Assembly (NCBI GenBank): GCA_038751255.1
Contig: JBCDGN010000016.1
Coordinates: 1-51,860, forward strand
Direction: 5' to 3'
Length of the DNA: 51,860 nucleotides
From: JANSYP01 sp038751255
GTDB taxonomy: Bacteria; Pseudomonadota; Alphaproteobacteria; Rhodobacterales; Rhodobacteraceae
Below, one piece after another: positions 41,945 to 50,692 of the stretch. Below the pieces are notes generated by a model that saw only the letters and a program-made list of their open reading frames with translations, ran no database searches and was not told the DNA's origin. Both the position numbers and the translations under genes were made by a program. Position 1 is the stretch's first letter, and every line of letters begins with the position of its first letter.

Positions 41945-44900
41945 CTACTCTGCCGCTTTGACAGGGGGAATTTCCTCTCCGGCGAGCAAGCTCGTGTTGC
42001 CGCCCGCCGCGGTCGTGTCGACGCAAAGGTGACGCTCCAGACAGGCATGGGCCTTGTCGGGGCTCCCGGTGATCAACGGGATGATTGGTCCCTGGCGTGC
42101 GGAAAGAGCTGTTGCATAGGCGCGGGCTGTTTCTTCGTCGCCCCACCAAAGCAACCCGCCAAACTCCGGCAAATCAAACAAGGCTTTGGGGTCTAGAGAC
42201 CCTTCAGTTGAGACCGCGTGTCCGCCGAGCGCTTCGATCTCTTTGCCTTGTTCTCGTGCTGCACCGGCTCCGGGCCCGGCACAAAGAAGCGGTTTTCGGG
42301 GCAAGGCGGAGAGACGATTGAGCTCCCCAGTGGGCCCTGGGAGGATCGTTGTCTCCAGGGGCCTAGAAATGTCCTTGGCATTGCGGAGTGCGTTGGCAAC
42401 CACATTTGTATCTGCGCCTTGGCTCCAGGTGTCAGAGACACTCTTTGCGGGCATCTGCGTGAAACGCGCCAGATAATGCGGTCCACCTGCCTTGGGCCCG
42501 GTGCCGGAAAGCCCTTCACCGCCAAAGGGCTGACTGCCGACAATCGCGCCGATTTGATTGCGATTGGCGTAGATATTGCCTGCATGAACCGTGTCAGAGA
42601 TCTTCTGTACCCGGTCATCGATCCGCGTGTGCACGCCAAAGGTCAGGCCATAGCCTGTGGCGTTTACATCGGCGACAACCTGGTTGATCTCATCGGCTTT
42701 AAATGTTGCTACATGAAGAACAGGGCCGAATACCTCGGTTTCGAGCGCACCTATTCCAGGAACACGCAGGAGCGTTGGCGCTACAAAGCCGGGGCTCGGT
42801 GGTGCTGCCACGCGGTGCAAAACACGGCCATCGCGGTCAGCGGCTTCGATATAGGCGTTGATCTCGGCCGCAGCGGTGTCGGTGATCATGGGGCCAATAT
42901 CGGTTGCGAGATCCCAAGGATCGCCCATCTCAAGCTCATCCATTGCGCCAGTAAGAAGCTTGAGGAAGGGCTCGGCGATGTCTTCTTGCACATAGAGACA
43001 GCGCAAAGCCGAACAGCGCTGACCTGCAGATTGAAAGGCTGAAACCACGATATCGCGGACCGCTTGCTCGGGCAGGGCAGTGCTGTCGACGATCATGGCG
43101 TTCAGACCACCGGTTTCGGCGATGAGCGGCGCGCCAGGTTTGCAGGCCTTCGCCATCGCGCTTTGGATCTTGCGGGCTGTTGTGGTGGAGCCAGTGAATG
43201 CCACGCCATCCACCCGCGGATCGGAGACCAGCCGCTGACCGACAATGGCCCCTTCGCCGGGCAGCAGTTGCAGCGCTGCCTTCGGAACCCCGGCGGCATG
43301 GAGGCGTTTCACCGCCCATGCGGCGATCGCCGGTGTTGTTTCTGCCGGTTTGGCGAGTACCGCGTTGCCTGCGGCCAAAGCCGCCGCAATCTGACCGGAA
43401 AAAATAGCTAGCGGGAAATTCCAGGGGCTAATGCAGGTGAAGACACCGCGCGCGGGCGAAGAGAGCTTTTCTCCTTCATTCGCATAGTAGCGCAGAAAAT
43501 CGACAGCCTCGCGGAGTTCTGCGACAGCATCGCTCAGCGTCTTCCCGGCCTCCAGGGCAAGAAGTGCAAAGACCTCGGCGAAGTCTTCTTCGTACAGATC
43601 TGCCGCGCGCCTAAGGATCTCGGCTCGGTCCGTCGCGTCTTTGCGCCATGGCGAGGCGGCGTTCAGAGCGGTCTCTACATCTTTGGCCGAGGCCAGTTTC
43701 ACCGCACCAATGGGCGTACCGTTGAAGGGATTGAGGGTATCGATCGTTGGACCCGTCTCGCCAATCTCGCCAGCAATAGAGGGCTCGACAGAGAGCCAAG
43801 CTGGGCGCTGCCGTGCATCCTCGATGCGCTTCAGCACTGTGGCGTCGCTGAGATCGAAGCCCTTGGCGTTTTGTCTCTCTGGTGCAAAGAGCGTGCTGCC
43901 TGTCGGTATAATCCGAGGCTCAGACTGCTCTGTGGCGAGCGCGTCAAACGGGCAGGTGGCCACACTCGAAGCTGGCACCGCTTTGTCCACAATTTGATGC
44001 ACGAAGGATGAGTTGGCGCCGTTTTCCAACAGTCTCCGCACCAGATAGGCCAACAGATCGCGATGCGCTCCGACGGGTGCGTAGATGCGGCAGTGTGTTC
44101 CTTCGGCGTCCAGGACAAGATCGTGAAGCGCCTCGCCCATTCCGTGTAAGCGCTGAAACTCGAAAGCCTCGCGCGGCAAGCCATCGGCCATGTCAAGCAC
44201 AGCGGAGACCGAATGCGCGTTATGGGTGGCAAATTGCGGATAGAGCCGATTGGTGAGCCCCAAGAGCTTCCGCGCAAGCGCGATATAGCTCACATCGGTT
44301 GCAGCTTTATGCGTGAAAACCGGGAAGTCATCCAAGCCTTGCACTTGCGCGTGTTTGATCTCGCTGTCCCAATAGGCACCCTTCACAAGACGGACCATCA
44401 GCCGTCGATCATAGCGCTGGGCCATGGTGTAAAGCCCATCAATCACATCGCCTGCGCGCCGACCGTAGGCCTGCACCACCACACCGAAGCCATCCCAGCC
44501 TGCGAGGTCAGGATCGGCAAGTGTGGCTTCAATCACCTTTAGCGACAGGCTTAGTCGGTCGGCTTCTTCTGCGTCGACATTCAGACCCATGCCCGCTTCC
44601 GCGGCTTGTCGCGCTAGTCTCTTGAGCACGGGCACAAGCTCTGCCATTACCCGGTCGGCTTTCGCGACTTCATAGCGTGGATGGAGCGCTGAAAGCTTGA
44701 CCGAGATCCCGGGATTGGCGGTGATATCTGCGCCGCGACAGGCCCCAGCGATTGATGTGATCGCATCACTGTAAGCTGTGGCATAGCGCGCGGCATCCGC
44801 GGCAGTGATCGCCGCCTCGCCAAGCATGTCGTAGGAATAAGTATAGCCCCTGGCCTCCATGTGTTTCGCCCTGTCCATGGCGGCGACGATATCCTCACCC

Positions 44901-45409
44901 AACACAAATTGCCGGCCCATCTGCTTGATCGCCGCGCTGACGGCGGATCGGATCACCGGCTCGCCCAGACGGCGCAGCATCGAGCGTAGCGTTGTGGCAA
45001 TGCCCGGTGCCTCGGCTTGATCGAGCACGCGACCGGTCAGCAGAAGACCCCAAGTCGATGCATTCACCAGCGGCGAATTGGAGCGGCCAAGATGCGTGGA
45101 CCAATTGGACGGTGCGATCTTGTCCTCGATCAATGCATCGATCGTGGTGGGGTCGGGCACACGTAAAAGCGCCTCTGCCAAACACATGAGCGCCACGCCT
45201 TCATCGGTTGACAGACCATATTCGGCGAGAAAGACCTCCATCAATCCCGGCTGAGATGCGGTACGGATTTGGCGAACCAACGCGGTTGCCCTGTCCACAA
45301 TCTGCGCTCTGGCCGTGGCGCTGAGATCGGCTGTGCGCTCAAGCTCCGCCAAAAGCTCTGCCTCGTTTCGCCGTTTGTTTCTATCCCAGATGGGCGCCAA
45401 GTCGATCAT
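41945..45409 (-). CDS. putA: Bifunctional proline dehydrogenase / glutamate semialdehyde dehydrogenase
   Basis: PutA oxidises proline to glutamate in two steps, with FAD and NAD. From ATG 45409, with AGGAG upstream, it is 1154 residues. The flavin domain contains TYSYDMLGEAAIT, VKLSALHPRYEVAK, MRLVKGAYWDSEIKHAQ (as RLVKGAYWD) and FATHNAHSVSAVL. The dehydrogenase domain carries ETGGLNAMIVDSTALP and the catalytic cysteine in SAGQRCSALRCLYVQE. A C-terminal extension of about 150 residues with HLCVDTTAAGGNTSLL marks the longer PutA type. There is no N-terminal ribbon-helix-helix domain, so the protein cannot self-regulate; the divergent putR is the likely regulator. Confidence 0.97.
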   Translation of the reverse strand: MIDLAPIWDRNKRRNEAELLAELERTADLSATARAQIVDRATALVRQIRTASQPGLMEVFLAEYGLSTDEGVALMCLAEALLRVPDPTTIDALIEDKIAPSNWSTHLGRSNSPLVNASTWGLLLTGRVLDQAEAPGIATTLRSMLRRLGEPVIRSAVSAAIKQMGRQFVLGEDIVAAMDRAKHMEARGYTYSYDMLGEAAITAADAARYATAYSDAITSIAGACRGADITANPGISVKLSALHPRYEVAKADRVMAELVPVLKRLARQAAEAGMGLNVDAEEADRLSLSLKVIEATLADPDLAGWDGFGVVVQAYGRRAGDVIDGLYTMAQRYDRRLMVRLVKGAYWDSEIKHAQVQGLDDFPVFTHKAATDVSYIALARKLLGLTNRLYPQFATHNAHSVSAVLDMADGLPREAFEFQRLHGMGEALHDLVLDAEGTHCRIYAPVGAHRDLLAYLVRRLLENGANSSFVHQIVDKAVPASSVATCPFDALATEQSEPRIIPTGSTLFAPERQNAKGFDLSDATVLKRIEDARQRPAWLSVEPSIAGEIGETGPTIDTLNPFNGTPIGAVKLASAKDVETALNAASPWRKDATDRAEILRRAADLYEEDFAEVFALLALEAGKTLSDAVAELREAVDFLRYYANEGEKLSSPARGVFTCISPWNFPLAIFSGQIAAALAAGNAVLAKPAETTPAIAAWAVKRLHAAGVPKAALQLLPGEGAIVGQRLVSDPRVDGVAFTGSTTTARKIQSAMAKACKPGAPLIAETGGLNAMIVDSTALPEQAVRDIVVSAFQSAGQRCSALRCLYVQEDIAEPFLKLLTGAMDELEMGDPWDLATDIGPMITDTAAAEINAYIEAADRDGRVLHRVAAPPSPGFVAPTLLRVPGIGALETEVFGPVLHVATFKADEINQVVADVNATGYGLTFGVHTRIDDRVQKISDTVHAGNIYANRNQIGAIVGSQPFGGEGLSGTGPKAGGPHYLARFTQMPAKSVSDTWSQGADTNVVANALRNAKDISRPLETTILPGPTGELNRLSALPRKPLLCAGPGAGAAREQGKEIEALGGHAVSTEGSLDPKALFDLPEFGGLLWWGDEETARAYATALSARQGPIIPLITGSPDKAHACLERHLCVDTTAAGGNTSLLAGEEIPPVKAAE

Positions 45410-45430
45410 CTGCACCGCTCCTATGACTGA

Positions 45431-45451
45431 GGTACAAAATAGCATTTCGTA
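45431..45451. promoter_or_regulatory. Near-perfect palindrome between putA and putR, probable PutR operator
   Basis: Arms GTACAAAAT (45431-45439) and ATTTCGTAC (45443-45451) flank the 3-base spacer AGC and match as inverted repeats at 8 of 9 positions. The site lies 22 bases from the putA start codon. Its size and AT-rich core fit Lrp/AsnC-family binding sites. A second, weaker repeat CTAAAAT-N6-ATTTGAG lies at 45497-45516, just before putR. Binding by PutR is inferred. Confidence 0.6.
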
Positions 45452-45527
45452 CTTGGTCGTTTTTCCTTTAGTTGGAGGGTATCGTAGGGAAAAGGTCTAA
45501 AATTACCTGATTTGAGGTCCTATTGAT

Positions 45528-45998
45528 ATGTCGCAAAAGGTAGATCTGGACAGTTTCGATCATCGCATCTTGTCCGTCTTGGCAACTGAGGCACGCATCT
45601 CGATGACGGCGCTTGGTCAGCGGGTTGGCCTCTCTAAGACGCCGGTGACCGCGCGGGTGAAACGTTTGGAATCCCTTGGCGTTATCACCGGCTACCGTGC
45701 AGAGCTTTCCGCCGTGAAACTTGGTTTGGAGCATGTGGCGTTTTTGGAGGTCAAACTTTCCGACACACGCGAGAAAAGCCTGCGTGAGTTCAATGCCGCC
45801 ATACGCGAGATCGCCGAGGTCGAGACGTGCCATTTGATCGCCGGAGGCTTTGACTATCTGCTGAAAATTCGAACCCAAGATATTGGCGATTATCGGCGGG
45901 TTCTGGGGGAACAGATCTCTCAATTGCCGCATCTGTCATCCACATCGACTTATGTGTCGATGGAGAGCGTGTTGGATCGGGGCGTCCAGACCCTCTGA
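45528..45998 (+). CDS. putR: Lrp/AsnC-family regulator, probable proline-responsive PutR
   Basis: The protein is 156 residues. The N-terminal helix-turn-helix (LDSFDHRILSVLATEARISMTALGQRVGLSKTPVTARVKRLESLGVITGY) is followed by the ligand-binding RAM domain (VAFLEVKL, CHLIAGGFDYLLKIRT). Both are typical of Lrp/AsnC. It is divergent from putA over 118 bases, the standard arrangement of proline-activated PutR in alphaproteobacteria. The name is given from this context. Confidence 0.92.
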   Translation: MSQKVDLDSFDHRILSVLATEARISMTALGQRVGLSKTPVTARVKRLESLGVITGYRAELSAVKLGLEHVAFLEVKLSDTREKSLREFNAAIREIAEVETCHLIAGGFDYLLKIRTQDIGDYRRVLGEQISQLPHLSSTSTYVSMESVLDRGVQTL

Positions 45999-46100
45999 AG
46001 CTTTCAATCGTTCTGCCAAGGGGTTGTGCAGCGTTCCGTTCGTCGCTCTGATAGTGGGTGCATCGGCGTGATCGCGCCGCGACAGCAAGAGGACGCGTCT

Positions 46101-47699
46101 ATGGCAGAGACCACACAGGAAAACCAGGTTACGCGCCGGAACGCCTTCATGCGGTTTCTCGATGGTGTCGAATGGTTGGGGAATTTGCTTCCGCATCCGG
46201 TGACGCTGTTCTTTTTCCTCTCGATTGCGATCTTGCTATTGTCAGGTCTGCTTGGTTGGCTTGGTGTTGCGGTTGAAGATCCACGACCGGTGGGTTCTCC
46301 GGGTGTCGCTGAGGATGGCATGATCCGGGCGGTCAGCCTTTTGGATGGCGACGGCGTCCGACGGATTTTTACCAACCTGGTCACAAACTACACCAGTTTT
46401 GTGCCGCTTGGCGTGGTGCTTGTCGCCATGATTGGCGTCGGTGTCGCGGAGGAAGCGGGGCTTTTATCGGCGGTGGTGCGCAATCTTGTGCTCGGCGCGC
46501 CCCGGCACGTGGTGACGGTGGTGATTGTTTTCACAGGCATTGTCTCCAACACCGCGTCCGAGGTCGGCTATGTGGTCTTAATCCCACTGGCAGGGGCGAT
46601 TTTCTACGCCCTTGGACGTCATCCCCTTGCGGGCATGGCCGCGGCTTTTGCCGGTGTATCGGGAGGCTATGGGGCGAACCTGCTGATCGGAGCCATTGAT
46701 CCGTTGCTTGCAGGTATTACCCAGGAAGCCGCGCAATTGATTGACCCCGGTTATGAAGTTACGCCCACGGCCAATTGGTACTTCATGGCGGCCTCGACCT
46801 TTCTGGTGACAATCGTCGGGTCCTTGGTCTCGATATTCATTGTTGAGCCGCAACTCGGCACCTACGACAAATCCCGCGCTGATGAGACGATTTTGGACGA
46901 GACGCTGATGGCGCCTTTGCGTCCCGAAGAACGACGTGGGCTTCGTTGGGCGGGCTACGCCTTTTTGGGCGTTTTGGCGGTCATGGCGTTCACGCTGTTG
47001 CCGGAGTGGGGGGTACTGCGCAACCCCGACACCGGCGACCCAATTAGATCGCCTTTTTTCCAGGGATTTGTGGTCTGGATCCTGATTATCTTTCTGGCGA
47101 CTGGCTATGCCTACGGGCGTGGTGCGGGCACGATGAAAACCGACCGCGAGGTGATCGACGCCATGGCCGAGGCGATGAGTTCGCTGGGGCTCTTCATGGT
47201 GTTGGTCTTTTTCGCGGCTCAGTTCGTCGCCTTTTTTAGCTGGTCCAATCTTGGGGCCATCACCGCAGTGTTTGGTGCCGAGTTCCTTGAAGCCTCTGGC
47301 GCCACGGGGCCGTTTTTGTTTTTAGGTTTCATCTTGATCTGTGCGTTTGTGAACCTGACGCTTGGTTCAGCATCGGCGCAATGGGCTGTGACCGCGCCGA
47401 TCTTTGTGCCGATGCTGATGCTAATCGGCTATGCACCAGAAGTCACGCAGGCGGCCTATCGCATTGGGGACTCCACCACGAACATTATCACCCCGATGTT
47501 GAGCTATTTCGGCCTTATTATGGCATGGGCCACGCGCTATGATCGTGACTTGGGCGTTGGCACGTTGATCGCGATGATGCTGCCGTACTCGATATTCTTC
47601 CTAGTCTTATGGTCGGGTTTCTTCTTTCTTTGGTCATTTGGGTTGGATCTGCCTGTCGGGCCGGGATCACCCACTCACTTCAGTCTTGAGGCGCGCTAG
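46101..47699 (+). CDS. AbgT-family transporter
   Basis: From ATG 46101 (agagga upstream) the protein is 532 residues with about 11-13 membrane segments. AbgT proteins import p-aminobenzoyl-glutamate or act as antimetabolite exporters. Family traits are FLDGVEWLGNLLPHPVTLFFFL at the start, NYTSFVPLGVVLVAMIGVGVAEEAGLLSAVVR, GIVSNTASEVGYVVLIPL, and the C-terminal GSASAQWAVTAPIFVPMLMLIGYAPEVTQAAYRIGDSTTNIITP. No abgA/B peptidase genes lie in the window, so the substrate may differ. It follows putR by 102 bases on the same strand. Confidence 0.93.
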   Translation: MAETTQENQVTRRNAFMRFLDGVEWLGNLLPHPVTLFFFLSIAILLLSGLLGWLGVAVEDPRPVGSPGVAEDGMIRAVSLLDGDGVRRIFTNLVTNYTSFVPLGVVLVAMIGVGVAEEAGLLSAVVRNLVLGAPRHVVTVVIVFTGIVSNTASEVGYVVLIPLAGAIFYALGRHPLAGMAAAFAGVSGGYGANLLIGAIDPLLAGITQEAAQLIDPGYEVTPTANWYFMAASTFLVTIVGSLVSIFIVEPQLGTYDKSRADETILDETLMAPLRPEERRGLRWAGYAFLGVLAVMAFTLLPEWGVLRNPDTGDPIRSPFFQGFVVWILIIFLATGYAYGRGAGTMKTDREVIDAMAEAMSSLGLFMVLVFFAAQFVAFFSWSNLGAITAVFGAEFLEASGATGPFLFLGFILICAFVNLTLGSASAQWAVTAPIFVPMLMLIGYAPEVTQAAYRIGDSTTNIITPMLSYFGLIMAWATRYDRDLGVGTLIAMMLPYSIFFLVLWSGFFFLWSFGLDLPVGPGSPTHFSLEAR

Positions 47700-47754
47700 A
47701 CTTCCCAGTGAGGCGGCGTACTTATCGTCTTGATCTTGGGACGCGGACAAACCC

Positions 47755-49065
47755 TCATCCAGGGGCTTGTCGCATGTTTTCTGGCAGCCACATGGCGATA
47801 TCTGGAAACCAAATCAGGACAAAGCACATCAGCACCATGATCATGAACATTGGAAAGGCCGCGCGGGTGATATAGCCCATCTCGTGTTCGGTCATGCCTT
47901 GCAGAACGAAGAGGTTAAAGCCAATGGGCGGGGTGATTTGTGCCATCTCCACCACGACAACCACAAAAATCCCGAACCAAACCAGATCGATGCCTGCTTC
48001 ACGCACCATCGGCTCGACCACTGCCATGGTCAGTACCACCGATGAGATCCCATCAAGGAACATGCCCAAGACGATGTAGAAGACCATCAACACCATCAAA
48101 AGTTCAAAGCGCGACAGCTCCATAGTTGCGATCCCATCTGCCAGCGCGCGGGGTAGCCCCGTGAACCCCATGGCGAGCTTCAGAAACGCAGCGCCGGCGA
48201 GGATCAAAGCGATCATGGCTGATGTGCGCGTGGCGCCCATGAGGCTTTCGGCAAAGGTGCTCCAGGTGAGCGATCCCTGGCTCGCGGCCAGGATCAGCGC
48301 GCCGATCACGCCAATCGCCGCCGCTTCCGTCGCGGTGGCATATCCCGCATACATGGAGCCGATCACGACAAAGATCAGACAGAGCACAGGGATCAGAAAG
48401 CGCGAATTCTTGAGCTTTTCGGCAAAGGACATACCGGTTTCTTGCTTGGGGTTCCAACTGGGCGACAGCCGCGAATAGATCGCGACATAGCCCATGAACA
48501 TCAGCGCAAGACACAGCCCCGGGAAGACGCCGGCAAAGAAAAGCTGCGTGATGCTTTCGTTTACTGTGACGCCGTAGACGATCAGTGCCAATGACGGCGG
48601 GATCATCAGACCCAAAGTGGCCGCGCCCGCCAGTGTGCCGATCACAACGCGTTCGGGATAATCGCGCGCCCTCAGTTCGGGGATAGACATCTTGCCAACC
48701 GTGGTCAGGGTCGCCGCGGAAGAGCCCGAGACTGCAGCGAAAACTGTGCAGCCCACGATGTTGGTATGCACCAGTCCGCCTGGTAGCCGTGCGAGCCAGG
48801 GCGAGAGGCCACGGAACATATCTTCCGATAGGCGCGTGCGGAACAGTATCTCACCCATCCAAATGAAAAGGGGCAGGGCGGTCAGGGTCCAACTTGAGGA
48901 TGTGGCCCAGATGGTGGTGATCATCGTGTCGCCGACAGGGCGGGAGGTGAACATCTCCATCCCGACCCAGGCCACGCCCATGAGCGCTAAGCCGACCCAA
49001 ACGCCGGAGCCCAAGAGCAGAAACAGAATGAAGAGAAACAGCGATATGGCGTAAACCTCTTCCAT
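47755..49065 (-). CDS. TRAP transporter large permease
   Basis: This is the DctM-type subunit, 436 residues with about 12 membrane segments, which carries the solute using an ion gradient. Features are ALPLFIWMGEILFRTRLSEDMFRGLSPWLARLPGGLVHTNIVGCTVFAAVSGSSAATLTTVGKMSIPEL, GTLAGAATLGLMIPPSLALIVYG, and the C-terminal MAQITPPIGFNLFVLQG. The small permease ends 4 bases upstream, so translation is probably coupled. It converges on the AbgT gene. Confidence 0.95.
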   Translation of the reverse strand: MEEVYAISLFLFILFLLLGSGVWVGLALMGVAWVGMEMFTSRPVGDTMITTIWATSSSWTLTALPLFIWMGEILFRTRLSEDMFRGLSPWLARLPGGLVHTNIVGCTVFAAVSGSSAATLTTVGKMSIPELRARDYPERVVIGTLAGAATLGLMIPPSLALIVYGVTVNESITQLFFAGVFPGLCLALMFMGYVAIYSRLSPSWNPKQETGMSFAEKLKNSRFLIPVLCLIFVVIGSMYAGYATATEAAAIGVIGALILAASQGSLTWSTFAESLMGATRTSAMIALILAGAAFLKLAMGFTGLPRALADGIATMELSRFELLMVLMVFYIVLGMFLDGISSVVLTMAVVEPMVREAGIDLVWFGIFVVVVVEMAQITPPIGFNLFVLQGMTEHEMGYITRAAFPMFMIMVLMCFVLIWFPDIAMWLPENMRQAPG

Positions 49066-49069
49066 GGGT

Positions 49070-49606
49070 CTACTCCGCGAAGCTTTGATCGACGAGATCG
49101 CGCTTGATCCGATGATCGCCGCGCGTGATCACATGGATCAGATGATCGGTTAGGGCGATCGCCAGAATACCACCGCCGATGACCATCACCGATTGTGGGA
49201 TCCATAGCGGCGTTGCGTCTTGGGCTTGACTGACCTCGTTGAATTTCCACGACCAATAGGTGAACCAGTAAGCATAGTAGGTGAAATACCACATCACCGC
49301 CGCTGCGATCCCGAAGCACCAGATTTCTAAGAACCGTCGAAATCGAGCGGGCACCGCATTTAGCACCAGCGACACCCGGATATGCGACCCACGATTGAGC
49401 GCGTTGGCAAAGGCAAAAAAACTTGCCGCCGCCATGGCGTAGCCTGCGTAGTTTGCAGCGCCTGGAAAGATCTCTCCCGTCCAGCGGGCAACCATCTGCG
49501 CCACGATCAGAAATAGGATCGCGATTAAACACAAAGCGGCCAGGATGCCGGAGGCGAGATAGATAAAATCAAGAACACGGCGTAGGCCGCGCAAAACACC
49601 GGTCAT
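49070..49606 (-). CDS. TRAP transporter small permease
   Basis: This is the DctQ-type subunit, 178 residues with four membrane helices near 15-37, 50-68, 88-110 and 128-150. The short loop FPGAANYAGYAMAAASFFAFANALNRGSHIRVSLVLNAVP contains the HIRV segment conserved in the family. It lies between dctP and dctM and pairs with the large permease. The ATG at 49606 has a GGAGA stretch (from GTAGGAGAACG) upstream. Confidence 0.93.
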   Translation of the reverse strand: MTGVLRGLRRVLDFIYLASGILAALCLIAILFLIVAQMVARWTGEIFPGAANYAGYAMAAASFFAFANALNRGSHIRVSLVLNAVPARFRRFLEIWCFGIAAAVMWYFTYYAYWFTYWSWKFNEVSQAQDATPLWIPQSVMVIGGGILAIALTDHLIHVITRGDHRIKRDLVDQSFAE

Positions 49607-49636
49607 GGATCGTTCTCCTACGCGCTGGGGGGCAGA

Positions 49637-49670
49637 TCACCCGGGGCCATGTTTTTACCGCCCCGGGTGA
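49637..49670 (-). promoter_or_regulatory. Strong hairpin between dctP and dctQ
   Basis: Arms TCACCCGGGGC (49637-49647) and GCCCCGGGTGA (49660-49670) are perfect 11-bp complements around a 12-base loop. It starts 8 bases after the dctP stop codon. There is no T run after it on the minus strand, so it is more likely a partial terminator or an mRNA 3'-end stabiliser that keeps binding protein expression above that of the membrane subunits. Confidence 0.65.
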
Positions 49671-49677
49671 AGAAATT

Positions 49678-50658
49678 TTACTGTGCGCTATTGTAGGTGT
49701 CGACGATGGCTTGGCCGGTTTCGCCTGCTGCTTCCAACCATTCCTCGGTCATGGTCTCGCCGATGGCTTTCAACTCTTCCATTAGCGCGTCCCCAGCGGG
49801 TTGAACTGTCATGCCGCCAGCCGCGAGGCCTGCCAGTGTGAAGCCTGTGTACTCTTTCGCCCGCCAAGTGCCCGCGTATTCCGCCATCGCAGCACAGGCG
49901 TTGATGATGTTCTTCTGATCTTCATCAACATCGTCCCAAACGTCGGAATTGATCAGCATGTAGTTCCGCGGCAGCCAGGCATCGACTTCATAGAAGTGGC
50001 TTAGGCTTTCCCAAACCTTGCGATCATAGCCCGTCGCGCCAGAGGACACCATGGACTCGGCCACACCTGTCGCGAAGGCTTGGCTAATCTCAGCCGCCTC
50101 AATCTGTACCGGCAGCATTCCGGTCAGTTCCGCCAGACGCGCTGTGGCGTTGTTGTAGGAACGGAACTTGATGCCCTCCATATCCGCGACGGAGTTGACC
50201 TCGGTGTTGAAGTAAAGCCCCTGAGGTGGCCAAGGGACCGAGTAAAGCATGGTGAGGTTTTGGTCCGCCAAGAGCTCTTCTAGATGCGGTTTGGCCGCTT
50301 CATAAAGTTTCTCATGCTCGTCGAATGACGACACGAGGAAAGGAATGGAATCCCAACCGAAGATGGCGCTTTCATTCTGGTGACCAGAGAGCAGACGCTC
50401 ACCGATCGGCACTTGTCCAGTTTGCACAGCACGCTTGATGTCTGCCCCAGCGAAAAGCGATCCTGAAGGGTGGGTGGTGATCTCGATATCTCCGCCGGTC
50501 GCGGTGGTGACGCATTTGGCGAATTCCGCCCCAGTCACGGAGTGAAAGTTGGAGCCCGAATAAGCCATCGGCAGGTCCCATTTGTCTTGGGCCATGGCTG
50601 GGAGCGCCGGAAGCGCTGCTGTCGCAAGTGCTACGAGTGTTGCTGTGGTTTTCTTCAT
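49678..50658 (-). CDS. TRAP transporter substrate-binding protein
   Basis: This is the DctP-type periplasmic receptor. From ATG 50658, with GGAGAGA upstream, it is 326 residues. A signal peptide with cleavage after PALPAMAQ is clear. The binding-protein fold shows LPMAYSGSNFHSVTGAEFAK, GADIKRAVQTGQVPIGE, and MEGIKFRSYNNATARLAELTG, whose arginine normally holds the solute carboxylate. The solute is unknown; the D-amino-acid-dehydrogenase-like gene upstream suggests an amino acid or related acid. Confidence 0.94.
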   Translation of the reverse strand: MKKTTATLVALATAALPALPAMAQDKWDLPMAYSGSNFHSVTGAEFAKCVTTATGGDIEITTHPSGSLFAGADIKRAVQTGQVPIGERLLSGHQNESAIFGWDSIPFLVSSFDEHEKLYEAAKPHLEELLADQNLTMLYSVPWPPQGLYFNTEVNSVADMEGIKFRSYNNATARLAELTGMLPVQIEAAEISQAFATGVAESMVSSGATGYDRKVWESLSHFYEVDAWLPRNYMLINSDVWDDVDEDQKNIINACAAMAEYAGTWRAKEYTGFTLAGLAAGGMTVQPAGDALMEELKAIGETMTEEWLEAAGETGQAIVDTYNSAQ

Positions 50659-50692
50659 GTCTTTCTCTCCATGCTGGACGTTTTTTGTTACT

